A stretch of 64,000 nt of DNA from Microbotryomycetes sp. JL201. Its lineage: Eukaryota > Basidiomycota > Microbotryomycetes. Each line of letters begins with the position of its first letter. The stretch's first letter is position 1. The notes under the pieces are model-generated. The model made no database searches. It saw only the letters and a program-made list of their open reading frames with translations, and was not told where the DNA came from. The stretch is taken from contig JAQYUZ010000014.1 in the NCBI GenBank assembly GCA_033819885.1, positions 186,001-250,000 on the forward strand, given 5' to 3'. Made by a program: the position numbers and the translations under genes. Positions 23,041 through 33,486 of the stretch are shown one piece after another.

Positions 23041-25317
23041 TCAAAACTCGGGAACAATCGGCAGAATGACCCGTGATGGATATTCGCTACCGATGTGGAT
23101 CTTGTGAGTACCAACGTTGAACTGAGCCCCTTGATTGAGAGCTCGTAGCTCAGGGTAGTTTGGGTTGGTGCCACCGATGTCGACACGTAGCGTCTCGCCT
23201 TCCTCCCAAAGCACGCCGCAGTGCCAGATGCCAATCTCCAACTCGACGACAGTTCCCGGCTCGACGAAATCGTCGTGCGAATGGGGATGGAACGGGAATT
23301 GAGGGTGGAACGTTCGCTCCCTATCGATCGCTCGGCGAGATGCTCGCAATGCTCCCATCGAGCCTTGGTAGATGACGACGCCGGCGTGATCTTCTGGAGG
23401 AATTTCGGCATACTTTTTGACCCATCGACGTTCGTACGGGACCTGAACATGCTTGAGCACGTTGCCTGGCGGGCGAAAGGTTAATCCAACAAGCTGCGAG
23501 GGAGGCAACGCAAAACGGCAGCTCACCTTGCCTGTCGAGCTTGCGTAACTCGACAAAGACGCCCATATCGTTGTGCTCGTCGCAAGACATGAACAAGTGA
23601 GCCTTGGGCAAGCCGACGATCTTGGTCTGCTTGTCAAAGGTGTACGAGAACGTTGCTTTGTCCACCCCGTCGGCAGAGTTGTAAGAGATGACTTGGCTCG
23701 TCTTTGGCTGCTCCAGCGACAGGGTTTCGTCGCCGCAAAGGAAGAATTCGTCGTACCGCGTGTTAGGTAGGGGCCAATCGGCCACAGGAATGTTCTCGAT
23801 CGGCTCCTCATCCCCCATCCGGAGTAAAGACATGCGGACCTTTGGCGTCGCGACGTCCCATCCGTTTTCGATGCCCTTGAGGAACTTGTCGAAGAAGCCG
23901 GCCAGATCCTCTGTTGAATCGAATTCGGGCGTCTTGTTGGCATACTAATCGGAAACAAAGGTGACAGTGAGAAAGCGGCGAGTCTCGTCAGCAGAGAGAG
24001 GCTTACCAAGTCGAACCACTCTTGCCACGCGCCCCATCGCAGCCATTTCTGCGACGATTGGATGCCGAGCCAGGCGTGAAGTGTGCCCATAGTGTGCAAC
24101 GATGTCACATCTGACCCAACGAGGTAGGTCGGACACTTGATTTTGGTCATGTCGACGCGCTTGTCTTGCCAGAATGGATGCGTCGCGTACGGATATTGCT
24201 TAAAGCATTCTTCGAAATCTTCAATCTCGCTGAATCCACGGATGATTATCGAGGAGATCAGCTTAAAGTTCGAGATGGTGAACATGCCTCCGCGACAGAA
24301 TTGATCGCGATACAAGTCGCTGAGGCCCTCCCAAGGTGCAACTGCGAGATAGCGAGGTTAGCACTGTCTCCGCATCGCACTAGGTCAGCTCACTGGCAGC
24401 AAGTGAGGGTGGGTTGAGAGAAGCGATCCAGTATTGCGATATTGCTAGAGCAGAGTTGCCTGCCATGCCGACCTTGCCATTGCAGTACGGTCGCTTTGCC
24501 AGAAATTCAATGACGTCGTACCCGTCTTGGGCCGTCTTGAGACCCATCAGCTCAACATTGCCTGTGCAGGATGTTAGAGCTTGCTGCTGTAAGGCGACAT
24601 CATCCCACAGGGAGCTCACCCTCTGAGTGGCCAGCGCCGCGCTCGTCAATTGAAGCGATTGCGTAGCCCTTGGGGCACCAGACAGCGGGATCTGTACGGA
24701 TTCTTCAGCTTTATGCATGCAAGCAAACTATGACCGCTGCCCACCGAGGCCTTCGAATTTCTCTGCGACGCAATTTTGCGTCAGCGCGCTGTTGTCCCGT
24801 CAGTCATTTGCACCTCATGTGACGCTCACCAAAACCGCTGCAATCACTCGGCACGATTCCACACTTCCACTTGGTGACAGGCAGCATATTGATCGCCGAG
24901 TCTGAAGATTGCAGTAATCAGTATCAGCCACGCGTCTTCGTGCAAATACCTCGTTTGCATACACTTCTTGCCGTCTGCACCATCATGATATTAGCTTGCG
25001 AGCGCCTAGACAAGCGATAGAAGCAGGTGCTTACAAGGAGACCATCCCACAACAAACGGTACCTTCTCGCCCTCTTTCAAATCGGCTGGGTAGTATAGAT
25101 CGGCGTACAGCTTGGTGCCATCGCGCACAACGATTTCAACATCGTGCTCGAGCATGATGTCGCTCTTGAGCGGCATGCAATCCAAGTCATCCCACCCTTT
25201 GCGAGTTGTGCCCGCCGTCAAGCGCTCGACTTTGCCTGGAAAGAAGCCCGTGTACCCATTGTGTCCTATGACGGGTGGATTCAGTGGCTTTGTCGGAACG
25301 TGGAAGGGCTTCGTCAT
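23041..25317 (-). CDS. CocE/NonD-type (Xaa-Pro dipeptidyl-peptidase-like) hydrolase, copy 1
   Basis: A 600-residue serine hydrolase of the CocE/NonD group, an alpha/beta hydrolase followed by a PepX_C jelly roll; known members cleave acyl esters and amides. Nine exons on the minus strand: 25317-25035, 24974-24963, 24901-24830, 24762-24745, 24691-24620, 24561-24394, 24341-24007, 23944-23527 and 23465-23041; all phases close. Segments shared with the two other copies are DIMLEHDVEIVVRDGTKLYA, VVGWSPYGKKYSAINMLP, EKFEGLDPAVWCPKGYAIAS, RGAGHSEG and the nucleophile elbow VGMAGNSALAISQYW. The C-terminal domain has GTVVELEIGIW and SEYPSRVILPIVPEF. It includes a 12-base and an 18-base exon. No signal peptide is seen, so it is probably intracellular. 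Divergent from the dioxygenase gene at 25788. The most diverged of the three copies. Confidence 0.87.
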
Positions 25318-25787
25318 GGTGCGAATGAGAAAACAAGGAGGATCCAGTTTGTCTGATCTTCCCTTGCAACCGAGCTCAGGCCACTCCAGACCCGAAGTGG
25401 TGTGCCCACTCTGACTCCCGAGCTGAAACGTTCAAAGTGGATGAAACAGGTGCCATTGCGCGGGACTGTGAGATAAAACTGTTCAAAACCCTTCAATCTC
25501 CGCGCTTTTTGATCGGCGCGAGGACTATCACTGCGGCCGCGACTGATCCGAGTGCTGCGCATCGGAAAGGGCTAATTGGAGCCATCGTTTTCAAACGGGA
25601 ATTAGAAGAAATCCTTGCCTTTCTGATAAAGGCTCAGAACCGGAAAGACGGAATCTGGGGCCCTGGCGTTCGGATCAAACGTCGGGACCGGGTCAAGCGA
25701 TGACCCCGCGACTCCTCCAGTCTTACAGCTCGAGTCTTTGACCCTCTCGTTTTCAGAGTGTTGACCTATTGAACAGCACCTTGAGAA
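25318..25787. promoter_or_regulatory. bidirectional promoter, hydrolase copy 1 / dioxygenase copy 1
   Basis: A 470-base gap separates the divergent hydrolase and PhyH-like genes. It contains a GCGGCCGC site-like block near 25535 and otherwise mixed sequence with no coding signal. The same head-to-head arrangement recurs at 51018-51402, which argues that the pairing is functional. Confidence 0.5.
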
Positions 25788-27229
25788 ATGACGCAAGTTC
25801 CTCCAGTACTCGTGCACGACACTCCCGAGCTCGACTGCCTCGACTTTAGCGGCTCCACAGTGTACAATGACTTTCGAGACGACCTCGTTCGGGACGGCTA
25901 CTGCGTCATCAAGAACGTCATACCTGAAGAAAAAGCTGCTCACTACGTCTCAGAAATCCATCAATGGCTCGAGGATTTGTAAGCTCGCGGAAACTCAGCT
26001 GGCATGCAAGCTGACATGTTTTCTGATGCGACAGCAATCTTGGTTACAAGCGGGAAGATCCTTCGACAATTCGCGAAGAGTGTCTACCTGTGATCGTCGA
26101 CAAGGGACTGAGTGGGTGTATCTTCTGAGCTTGCAGTCCAGATCGACTCCAACTCAAGAGCTTACTTCCCGGGCCGGGCCGTTTGCGCCCATCTGTCCTG
26201 CGATTGCAGTCATGGCATACGGAGCCACACACGAATCTTTCACATGGGGTGTGCGTTCCGAACCTGCTGTTATCGGTGTCTTTGAAAAACTCTTTCAGAC
26301 GGAAGACCTGATCGTCAGTTTTGACGCGATCAACGTGTCTCTGCCCCGCAAAGACAAGCCTCCTACCAAGCCGTGAGACTCATATCAATCGCAGTGCTTG
26401 ATCGGAGGATGAGTCACTGATGATTGCCACCGCACTAGTTGGCCACATCAAGACCAAGATCCCGAGCGTCCGGGCTTCCGCTGCGTCCAAGGCTTGGTCA
26501 ATTTGCTACCGAATGGTGACGAGGACGGCGGACTGGTTGTTTGTAAAGGAGGTCATCTCGTCTCTGCCGAATACCACAAAGTCTTCGCAAACGAACCCGA
26601 CCCACTGTTCCGCTGGACGGTGAGCCGAGATGCCCAATTAGTGAAACACCTTTGAACGATATCTTGCAGAACGAAAACTACTTGTTCAAAGAGGAAGGAC
26701 TGGCTTGGCTCAAGGAGCGCGGCTACGAGTGGGTCAAGGTGAACGCTGAACCCGGCGATCTCGTTCTATGTAAGAGACGGTCGGAGGTTTTCGGAAATCT
26801 GGATCCGTCGGCTGACGTGGTCATTTCGTTCCTGCTTTCAGGGGACTCGCGTACGCCTCACTACAATGCATCTCCGATAGCAGGTCGTCCTCGTTTTGCG
26901 ATATATGTGTGCTACGCTCCAGTCACTACTGCCACTCAGGAGGATTTGCTCCTGAAGAAGGCCTTGTTCGAGGAGCAATTCGGTCATTCGCATTGGCCTA
27001 TGGGTGAGTCGTGTGTTCGGAACAAACTTCACAACCTTATCTGATCTGGCGATGATTGCATATCTAAGCTTTGCAGCCGCATGTGAAAGAATTTGTCGGA
27101 CCTAAACGACGCGTGAACGGGGAAAAAGTGCCGTGTCCTCTCAATACTTGGAAGCCAAGGCAGCCACCACAACTCTCAGAGCGGGCGTACAAGCTCACCG
27201 GTATTCCCTACATCGCTGGTCGAGGCTGA
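25788..27229 (+). CDS. phytanoyl-CoA dioxygenase (PhyH)-like oxygenase, copy 1
   Basis: A 344-residue Fe(II)/2-oxoglutarate oxygenase of the PhyH type, which hydroxylates small molecules. Seven exons: 25788-25978, 26035-26111, 26210-26372, 26439-26619, 26670-26769, 26842-27003 and 27069-27229. The N-terminal block is TVYNDFRDDLVRDGYCVIKN; the iron-binding His-x-Asp is in HQDQDPERPGFRCVQG; a distal conserved segment is WDSRTPHYNASP, whose His is a likely third ligand, with an Arg nearby in GRPRFAIYVCYAP. The 3' acceptor of the last exon is the upstream AAG (27066-27068), giving ALQPHVKEFVGP like the other copies. Relative to copies 2 and 3 it has one extra intron (their 281-base exon is split 181+100). 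The substrate is unknown; pairing with the hydrolase suggests a joint pathway. Confidence 0.87.
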
Positions 27230-27232
27230 AAG

Positions 27233-27718
27233 ATGACTGCATTCTCCACCTCTGCTTGCAACGCGAATCAGTGACTATTTCGTTCGAGCTTTGATTCGGC
27301 CTGAGGAAGAGTATCCACGATTGAGCAACGTGAAGAGCCTATGAAAGTATGAGCCGGCATTGCCTTTAGCCACTCATCCATCGCGGCTGTCGTCCAAACA
27401 TTGGCGAGTCAACGCGCTGCGCCTCTCGAAGCCGACTCGGCGAGTGGATCGAAATGAAGAGTGTGGCGTCAAAGCTGTGTCTTTGATTGCTTCCGAGCAA
27501 GTCCCGCAGCTTGGCCAAACTCCCTCGCTCGACGAAGCGCTGCAGCTTTTGGCGAGCAATCGGGGTCGGAGGAACACGATTCGGTCCAAAGGAACAGTGC
27601 GGGGAAAAGTGACATTGCTGAGCTGCCGCCTTTGCTTGAGGTGACGCCGATCGACGCTGCGCTGAGAGATCTGCGATTGAGAAGCCTGACACAAATGAGC
27701 ACACGGCACAGAGACTAA
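27233..27718 (+). CDS. possible small unknown protein (94 residues)
   Basis: Unrecognised. A three-exon reading, 27233-27270, 27370-27443 and 27546-27718, closes in phase to 94 residues, starting MTAFSTSACNAN and ending IDAALRDLRLRSLTQMSTRH. The middle (AVVQTLASQRAAPLEADSA) and the acidic-then-aliphatic DIAELPPLLEVTPID look like genuine protein. Doubts: the ATG lies only three bases after the upstream gene's stop, and two long open frames run antisense. It may instead start further 3'. Confidence 0.33.
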
Positions 27719-27797
27719 GCGGCAGCACGAACACAATTGCGCACGTCGTCTGAACCCTCTACAACGACATCGCCCGGCTCTCCTATTTGTCTTCTAT

Positions 27798-28092
27798 CTA
27801 TTTGCCGAGTTGATGGCGGAACTCTCTGCGATCGTGAATGACATCCCAGTCGCCGCTTCGGGTTTCGGTGCAGGCTTTCGCGTGTTGATTGTGGAATCGA
27901 TCCATGAGCAAGCTTTGTGATTCATAGATTTGTTCACGAGACGCCGGGCCTAGGGAAGCTTGGGAGGTCCCTGAGAGGCAGGCCGCGGTTCTACGACTCC
28001 GCTGTGGCAACGCATCGCATAAGGAAACGTGTGTCGGCTTCTCACAGAGTCTCAAGCCTTTGTAGTCGATCAAGCTCGTCAGTGCTCGCCAT
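27798..28092 (-). CDS. small unknown protein (79 residues)
   Basis: Not recognised. Two exons on the minus strand, 28092-28046 and 27990-27798, with a 55-base GTGAGA...GTAG intron and closed phase, give 79 residues: MASTDELDRLQRLETL, then a C-terminal half with QIYESQSLLMDRFHNQHA and WDVIHDRREFRHQLGK. The charged, helical sequence with single spaced Cys residues resembles small organelle or scaffold proteins, but I cannot name the family. It is convergent with the small gene at 27233-27718. Confidence 0.45.
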
Positions 28093-28260
28093 CTGCCGTG
28101 CCCATCGCCGGAGCGCAACCTAGTGAATCTCTAGTCCTGACCAAAGCACGCCCTGCTTGCGGGGACTCTGAAATCGGTGACCCCTCCGCTCGAGCCCCGA
28201 CGCGATGATCTAGTAATATGGCAACATCTGAATTGGTAATGCCATGCGCCAGTCGTTCGT

Positions 28261-30248
28261 TTACTCGCTCTCGTGATTCGACGTCTTGTCCTCATCACTC
28301 TCCGCGGCGGGGTCATCTGGATATAGCGTCGCAGTCTCGACAGACTTGGCAAACCCCCAACGACCGTTCTCATCTTGTGCGCGACGCGTGAACCAGCGAC
28401 CAACCGAACGGATTCCTGTCAGGTCGATGTGATGCGTCTCCCCCACCAACTCGTCAGTAATGTTTTCTTGAGCGACATAACGAGTGTGACCAGTCGACGT
28501 TATCTGGACACAATCATCAGGTTCATATTTCCCCGATTGAGGACGAAATAACACTGACGACATGGTAGAATGGCTGGTGTCGACCGAAAGGCAAAGTGTC
28601 TACTTGCATTGCTTGTATCCCTGTGAAGCCAGTGCCTTATGTCAGAAAGGACCCTGGCTCGCCGTACTGAGAACCCTTACATTCCTCGCCTGCTTCACAG
28701 GTAGCATCCCAGCCACGAACCACTGCAATGTAGTGAAATAACCTGTGACGAAACACCCAGCCCACCGGTCTGCGTATTTCTGGAGTTTTGTACTTTGGCA
28801 CAAGATCGGCGCTGTCTTCTCGCTTGATCGAGGCAACATAGTGCGCTGTCAGGTCTTGTACCGGAAACCTGCCATAGATTTGCCTTTCAATGAAGTTGAC
28901 CATGCTGGGAAATTCTGCTTGCGTAATTGAAAGAATCCAGCGCAAATTCGTTAGTTGATCAATCGGCTCGACTTGAAGCAAGAGGTTGGCAATGGCGGCA
29001 CCGAGCAAGCCCAAATGTAAAGAAGACGGATCAAGGTTCGGATGGTGGAGGTGAGCTCTAACAGAAGCGAGAATGTTTCGTCCGACGCGAAGGCAGCACT
29101 CTGCCGGCGTTGCTGGTTCGAGCAATTCTGGCGAGTCGCCGTGCCCAACTTGTCGCAACTTTGCCAGCGCTTGCTCTTTCGTGAAGCATTCGTCACCATG
29201 AACGTCATAGTAAGTCCATGCTTCGTCACTCGGGAGCGCGACTGCGACTAGAAACACGCCAGGGAAGCTGATCGGCGCCACTCTGAGTTCGCCTGAGAAA
29301 CATCTTGTCGCCAGACTACAAAAGACACTGACGAGGGTAATCGGTATCTCAGCTCCTGGTTCGGTCCAAGCGCGCAGGACAAAATGCTGTTCAAGAAAGG
29401 AGATGAGCGAGCCCTCGCAACGCATGCTTGCGACAACGCTCACATGATCTAGCCGATGTCTCTCAAAATTTGAACGGAATCCAAGGCGTACCATCCACCT
29501 CCTGATCTGCTTCGCCATGTCTGCTGCCGAAGTCAAGTCTTCCGCAGACTTGTCTCGCCATTGATTGATTCGCGATGCAGCGGCGTCGGCGCAGTTGGCG
29601 ACCAAGAGAGGGTTCCAAGAATGTGAAGAAAAGGCTGAGAATGCTGCCACGCCGAGCTCGAACGCTTGATTGCCTTTGAGCTCGCCACTCTCGATTCTGT
29701 CAAGTGATTTGTGAGCACGTAGGCGCGGCAGACTCGGCTTCTCTGGCACACCTTGTCCAAATTTCGATACTGACTTGTGCGTGAACGGCGCGTGCGAGGG
29801 ACCAAGCCCAGTATTGTTGTGTCATCCCTTCTTCAAAGTCATCCGGATCGGCTACTCGCATTTCTTCAAGGCGATGCGCATACAGGCTACAAGCCGGATC
29901 GTTCTGCATCTGCGCAAACAGCTCGAGTCTGTTTGTTGCCGTTTGCGCGCATTGCCTTGCGATTTCGTCGGCCTTCAAGTCGTACAAGACGCGTCGTTTG
30001 AAATAGCCGAGTCCGCGAGCTTCATCGGGCGTTCCAGGCAGCACATCGATTCGAGCGTATCTATTTCGCGACAGTGTGTCCCACAATGTCACGTCTGTTG
30101 CTGCCGCGTGCCATGCCGAGCACACGCCTGAGCACTTTGCCAGTGATCGCGCGCCGTCGAGCCGAGACGCAGCCTGATAAGGCTCCGCCGCAAACGAGAA
30201 GATGCGCACGAGCAGCTCATGAGGCAAGTCGGCAACGCTCATCGTCAT
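28261..30248 (-). CDS. F-box protein, FBXO21-like (SirB1 + YccV-like domains)
   Basis: A 612-residue protein with the FBXO21 layout. FBXO21 is a substrate receptor of SCF ubiquitin ligases. Four exons on the minus strand: 30248-29775, 29740-28681, 28620-28559 and 28503-28261. The F-box is at residues about 4-60 (VADLPHELLVRIFSFAAEPY, then CSGVCSAWHAAATDVTLWDT). A transglutaminase-like SirB1 region occupies the centre (DEAWTYYDVHGDECFTKEQA, ECCLRVGRNILASVRAHL, LRWILSITQAEFPSMVNF). The C-terminus is a YccV/HspQ-like domain (VGWVFRHRLFHYIAVVRGWD, CEAGEEW, QPFYHVITSTGHTRYVAQEN). The first intron would be only 34 bases (29741-29774), so that junction is tentative; the others are good. An acidic tail follows. 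Confidence 0.82.
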
Positions 30249-30527
30249 GGCTCGCCTAGCTGGGACGGGAGAAAGAAGTACGGGAGATTGGCGAAAGTGT
30301 GGCGTAAATGTCTGATGAGATCGTTGCAGTCGAGTATTTTCATAAGTTTTAGCGTTACAGACTGTGCGTCAGGTATCGGCTGAATGCCTTGCCTTACCCA
30401 GCAGCAATCATTCCGCGCCGAAACTTGCAACCGCTCTCAAGCTCGGCTCAGCATTATATGCATAGACATTCAGAAAAATCGCGACAATTATAGTGCTGAC
30501 AACAAGCAGGTCGCTCACATCAACAAA

Positions 30528-33045
30528 TCAGAACATACGCCCCAGATCAGCCATTTCGTGATATCCTGAGACGGATTGACCAGCCGGAAGCAAGAACAGA
30601 TCGGTATTGTCGCCCGCGAAGCCACCGTTTCCCAGCAGGAAGGGCCACAAGGAATCAAGTTCCACCGGTCTGCCGTCCCAGCCCATTGCTTGTCCGAATC
30701 CGAGCATGTTCAATTGCTCGCTCCCAGCCTCGTCCGCCGTGAGTTGGGCAGGAGCAGCGTCAGCGCCGGGCTGACCGTTCGTAGTGACATTGTTACCTGC
30801 TGCAAAGGAGTGAGAGAGTCCTTCACTAGGCAAAGGCTGTTGGGGCGGAGTCGGCGCTCTGCTCGGTTCCGTCGGCCGCTCGACCTTATCTTTCGTCTTT
30901 TGATACAAATTTGGGAGCATGTCGACATAAGCATTCGGGAAGCCCGCCCTACTCAAGACGTCTCTGCCATATGACGTCGCATGTTTGAGAAGGCCGAGGT
31001 CAGCAGACGCTTGCCATGTCGACGGATTCTGCCACGTGTGCACGGCGATGACAACGATGGCGGTGAAGATGGGTTGCCAAGTCCAGCTCTTGCCAAACGG
31101 AACTGTCGACGATAAGCGCTCGAGGCAGGCCAATGTCGACCTGGCCGAGCTGAGGCAGATCGACACCGAGTTTTGCAATCGAGGAGCATATGGTCGCAAG
31201 GCTGGCTTTGTAAGCAACGGCACGACGTGAGTCGCATGGTCGAACAAGCTGATTCGATGCAGCGTGATGAGCGTGTTATGATATAGCAAATGCAAGTTGG
31301 CGGTCCACGGGAGCAGAGCGTCCGCGGCAGGGGGGTCGTTGCTGGGCCGCAGCCCTGAAGGCACACTCGCGAGCCACCGCGATAGCGATGCGTCTCGTTC
31401 ACCAATCTTGCGCAACACGTCCTCTTTCGACTTGAACTCGGTTGCCGACGAAAACAGCCATGAGAAGACAGCTTCAACCTCGTAGCACAATGTGACATAG
31501 GGCGTGAAGACGTCGACAGGATCCGGATATCCAGGGATTAGGAGCGTGGCGCTGTTGCCTATGGCCGACGGCTGGATCGAGCAGCCACGATCGTCAACTG
31601 ACGACTGCCGGCCAGATTCGAGTGTCTCGACCTTGTCAATCGCCCATGCAGAATACCAAATGCGAGCTTCCAGCATTTGCTCTGGATCTGTTCCTGTGCC
31701 ACGCGCCAAGTGCATACCGAACGATACGGCGATGCGCAATGCGAGGGCGCCAACGGTCCAAGCCAGACCGTCTCGCTCTCGTGTTCTGAGCGAGATGGTG
31801 AGCATGATTAAAGCTTGGAGGGACACACGGTACGGTCTCGACAGAATGGACGGCAAGGACTTCCATGCGAGCTCCAGATACTTGGTGCCTTCGTCTGACA
31901 GCGTGCCCGGTGGCTCCATGCTGTCTGCCGAATGTGCTATGAGCGAGTACAATAATGCCCGAGTCGAGGCTGTCAACGAGAAACGCGGTCCGTCTATGAG
32001 CTTCCTAACCTCTGCCTCGTCAAGGAAAGGGTACTGGGGAAAGGTGTTTTTGAAAAACGTGTTGACGTGCTGGTGCAGCGTCACGTTGTCCGGCAAGTGA
32101 TCACAAGGGTCGTCCAGTCCTGCAAACAGCCATTCGTCCGTCGTTGCGAGCCCATACCGGAGATGGTCTGCGAGTTGCGTGCCGGATGATGCACTATCGA
32201 GCCAGCGCAGGAGCGCCTGAGACGAGCTAGCGCCTACGAACCGACGACGTTGGTCCACGCTGTGCGTGTACCCAGATTCGGCAAAGCGATCGAGCTTGTC
32301 GCGGTGCTGTGGCGGCTGCTGCACTGCAGGGCGCGCAGGGGTCGGCATATGTGGCGGCGGGAGCGCCGTGTGGTGAGGGTTGAAGGACGAGGCAGTAGGC
32401 AGTTCCGCCGCGTGTAGCAGATGCGCCAGCGAAGACGATGTCGACGTAGATGCGACCGGATATACTGTGTGACTGATGGGCGACAGCGACTGGCTGTTTG
32501 CGCGGCTGAACGAGGGCTCGGACGAGGCGCCAGTGTCGGGCAAGCGCACTCCCGTCTTGCGTCTGACGGGGGCCAATGTAGACTTTTCACTCGGTTTCGA
32601 GCTGCCGTGTCGCGGTACGTCAGTACGACGGCCATGATGTTTGGTGGTTGCTCGCTCGGCTGGGCTCACGTTTGACATGGCACGCCAGCAGAGATGCAAG
32701 GGGTACATGACGGCTGTTGCTCGTCACATCTGCTCGTGCGCTCGTCAGTGCTGCTCTGCGTCGGACTCGATTCTTGCAGGTGCGCGCCGAACGCCAAGTC
32801 CGAGTCTGAACGCACTTTATTTTCTTGGCCCTGCAGCGATTACACGAGATGGCTAGCCTGCTGCGTACCTTCTTAGTAGGTCGCGGCGGTTCGTCTGTGG
32901 TGTCCATGTCGCTCGAGGATGGAGAGGCTAACCGAATTCGCCGCGGCGGCCTTGCAGGAAGCGCCCGCTGTGGTTGTTGCTTTCCAGATGCAACACTGAC
33001 AGCGGCCCCGCGGCCCACAAATCTTGCACCGTTTGAGTTGCTCAT
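30528..33045 (-). CDS. Zn2Cys6 fungal transcription factor, divergent from MFS copy 1
   Basis: A regulator of about 787 residues. Three exons on the minus strand: 33045-32816, 32729-32670 and 32601-30528. The zinc cluster is assembled by splicing: ISCNRCRAKKIKCDEQQPSC plus TPCISAGVPCQT, the standard six-cysteine pattern. A Ser/Pro-rich linker precedes a fungal_trans domain (HVNTFFKNTFPQYPFLDE, SLQALIMLTISLRTRERDG, ALRIAVSFGMHLARGTGTDP, EARIWYSAWAIDKVETLESG). The second intron carries a TACTGAC branch-like site. The start could also be the upstream ATG at 33090; 33045 (MSNSNGARF) is a guess. It shares a 440-base promoter gap with the TRI12-type transporter, which makes it the natural candidate regulator of the transporter and perhaps of the duplicated hydrolase/dioxygenase genes. 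Confidence 0.87.
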
Positions 33046-33486
33046 GTTCCTTGCACCACGTGCAGTGACTACGTCCTCACAGGCCCGCAAGCTGTGCGAT
33101 TTCGACTACTCTCAGCTTTTCGGCTTAGGGCGGCTCTCGTACGAACCGTCCCAGATCGACCTCGCCCTTTCATGGGCATCTTGTAATCTAGCCTGACTGT
33201 AGTAGCAAATCTGCCGCCGGATCTCACCCATTGCCGCCGCCCACCCGACATCGCTCTGGGCGTACTGATTCCGGATTCCGAATTCCGTCTTGTAACTCCG
33301 AGCGGGAACTGAGGGGATTGGCATCAAAACGAACGCGGAGGGTCCGATCGCCAAGAAGCCAAGAGGGCTTGTTCGACCACGCTCGGGTGGACCCACACGC
33401 AGTGCAAAATCTATAAAAGGTCACTCGAGGAGCCCCGCTACTTGTCTCCGCATTCTTTGTTCTCTGTCTCCACAGTTCCGTGGACA
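33046..33486. promoter_or_regulatory. divergent promoter, Zn2Cys6 regulator / MFS copy 1
   Basis: The gap contains three ATTCCG hexamers at exact 7-base spacing (33268, 33275, 33282), giving CGG/CCG triplets of the kind zinc-cluster proteins bind; the element CGCTCGGGTG at 33380-33389, also found 81 bases before MFS copy 2; and a TATA-like CTATAAAAGG at 33411-33420, about 70 bases before the transporter ATG. Confidence 0.55.
33411..33420 (+). promoter_or_regulatory. TATA-like box of MFS copy 1
   Basis: CTATAAAAGG lies about 70 bases upstream of the ATG at 33487, a normal distance for a TATA element in a regulated fungal gene. The other two transporter copies lack an equally good match at this distance. 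Confidence 0.5.
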
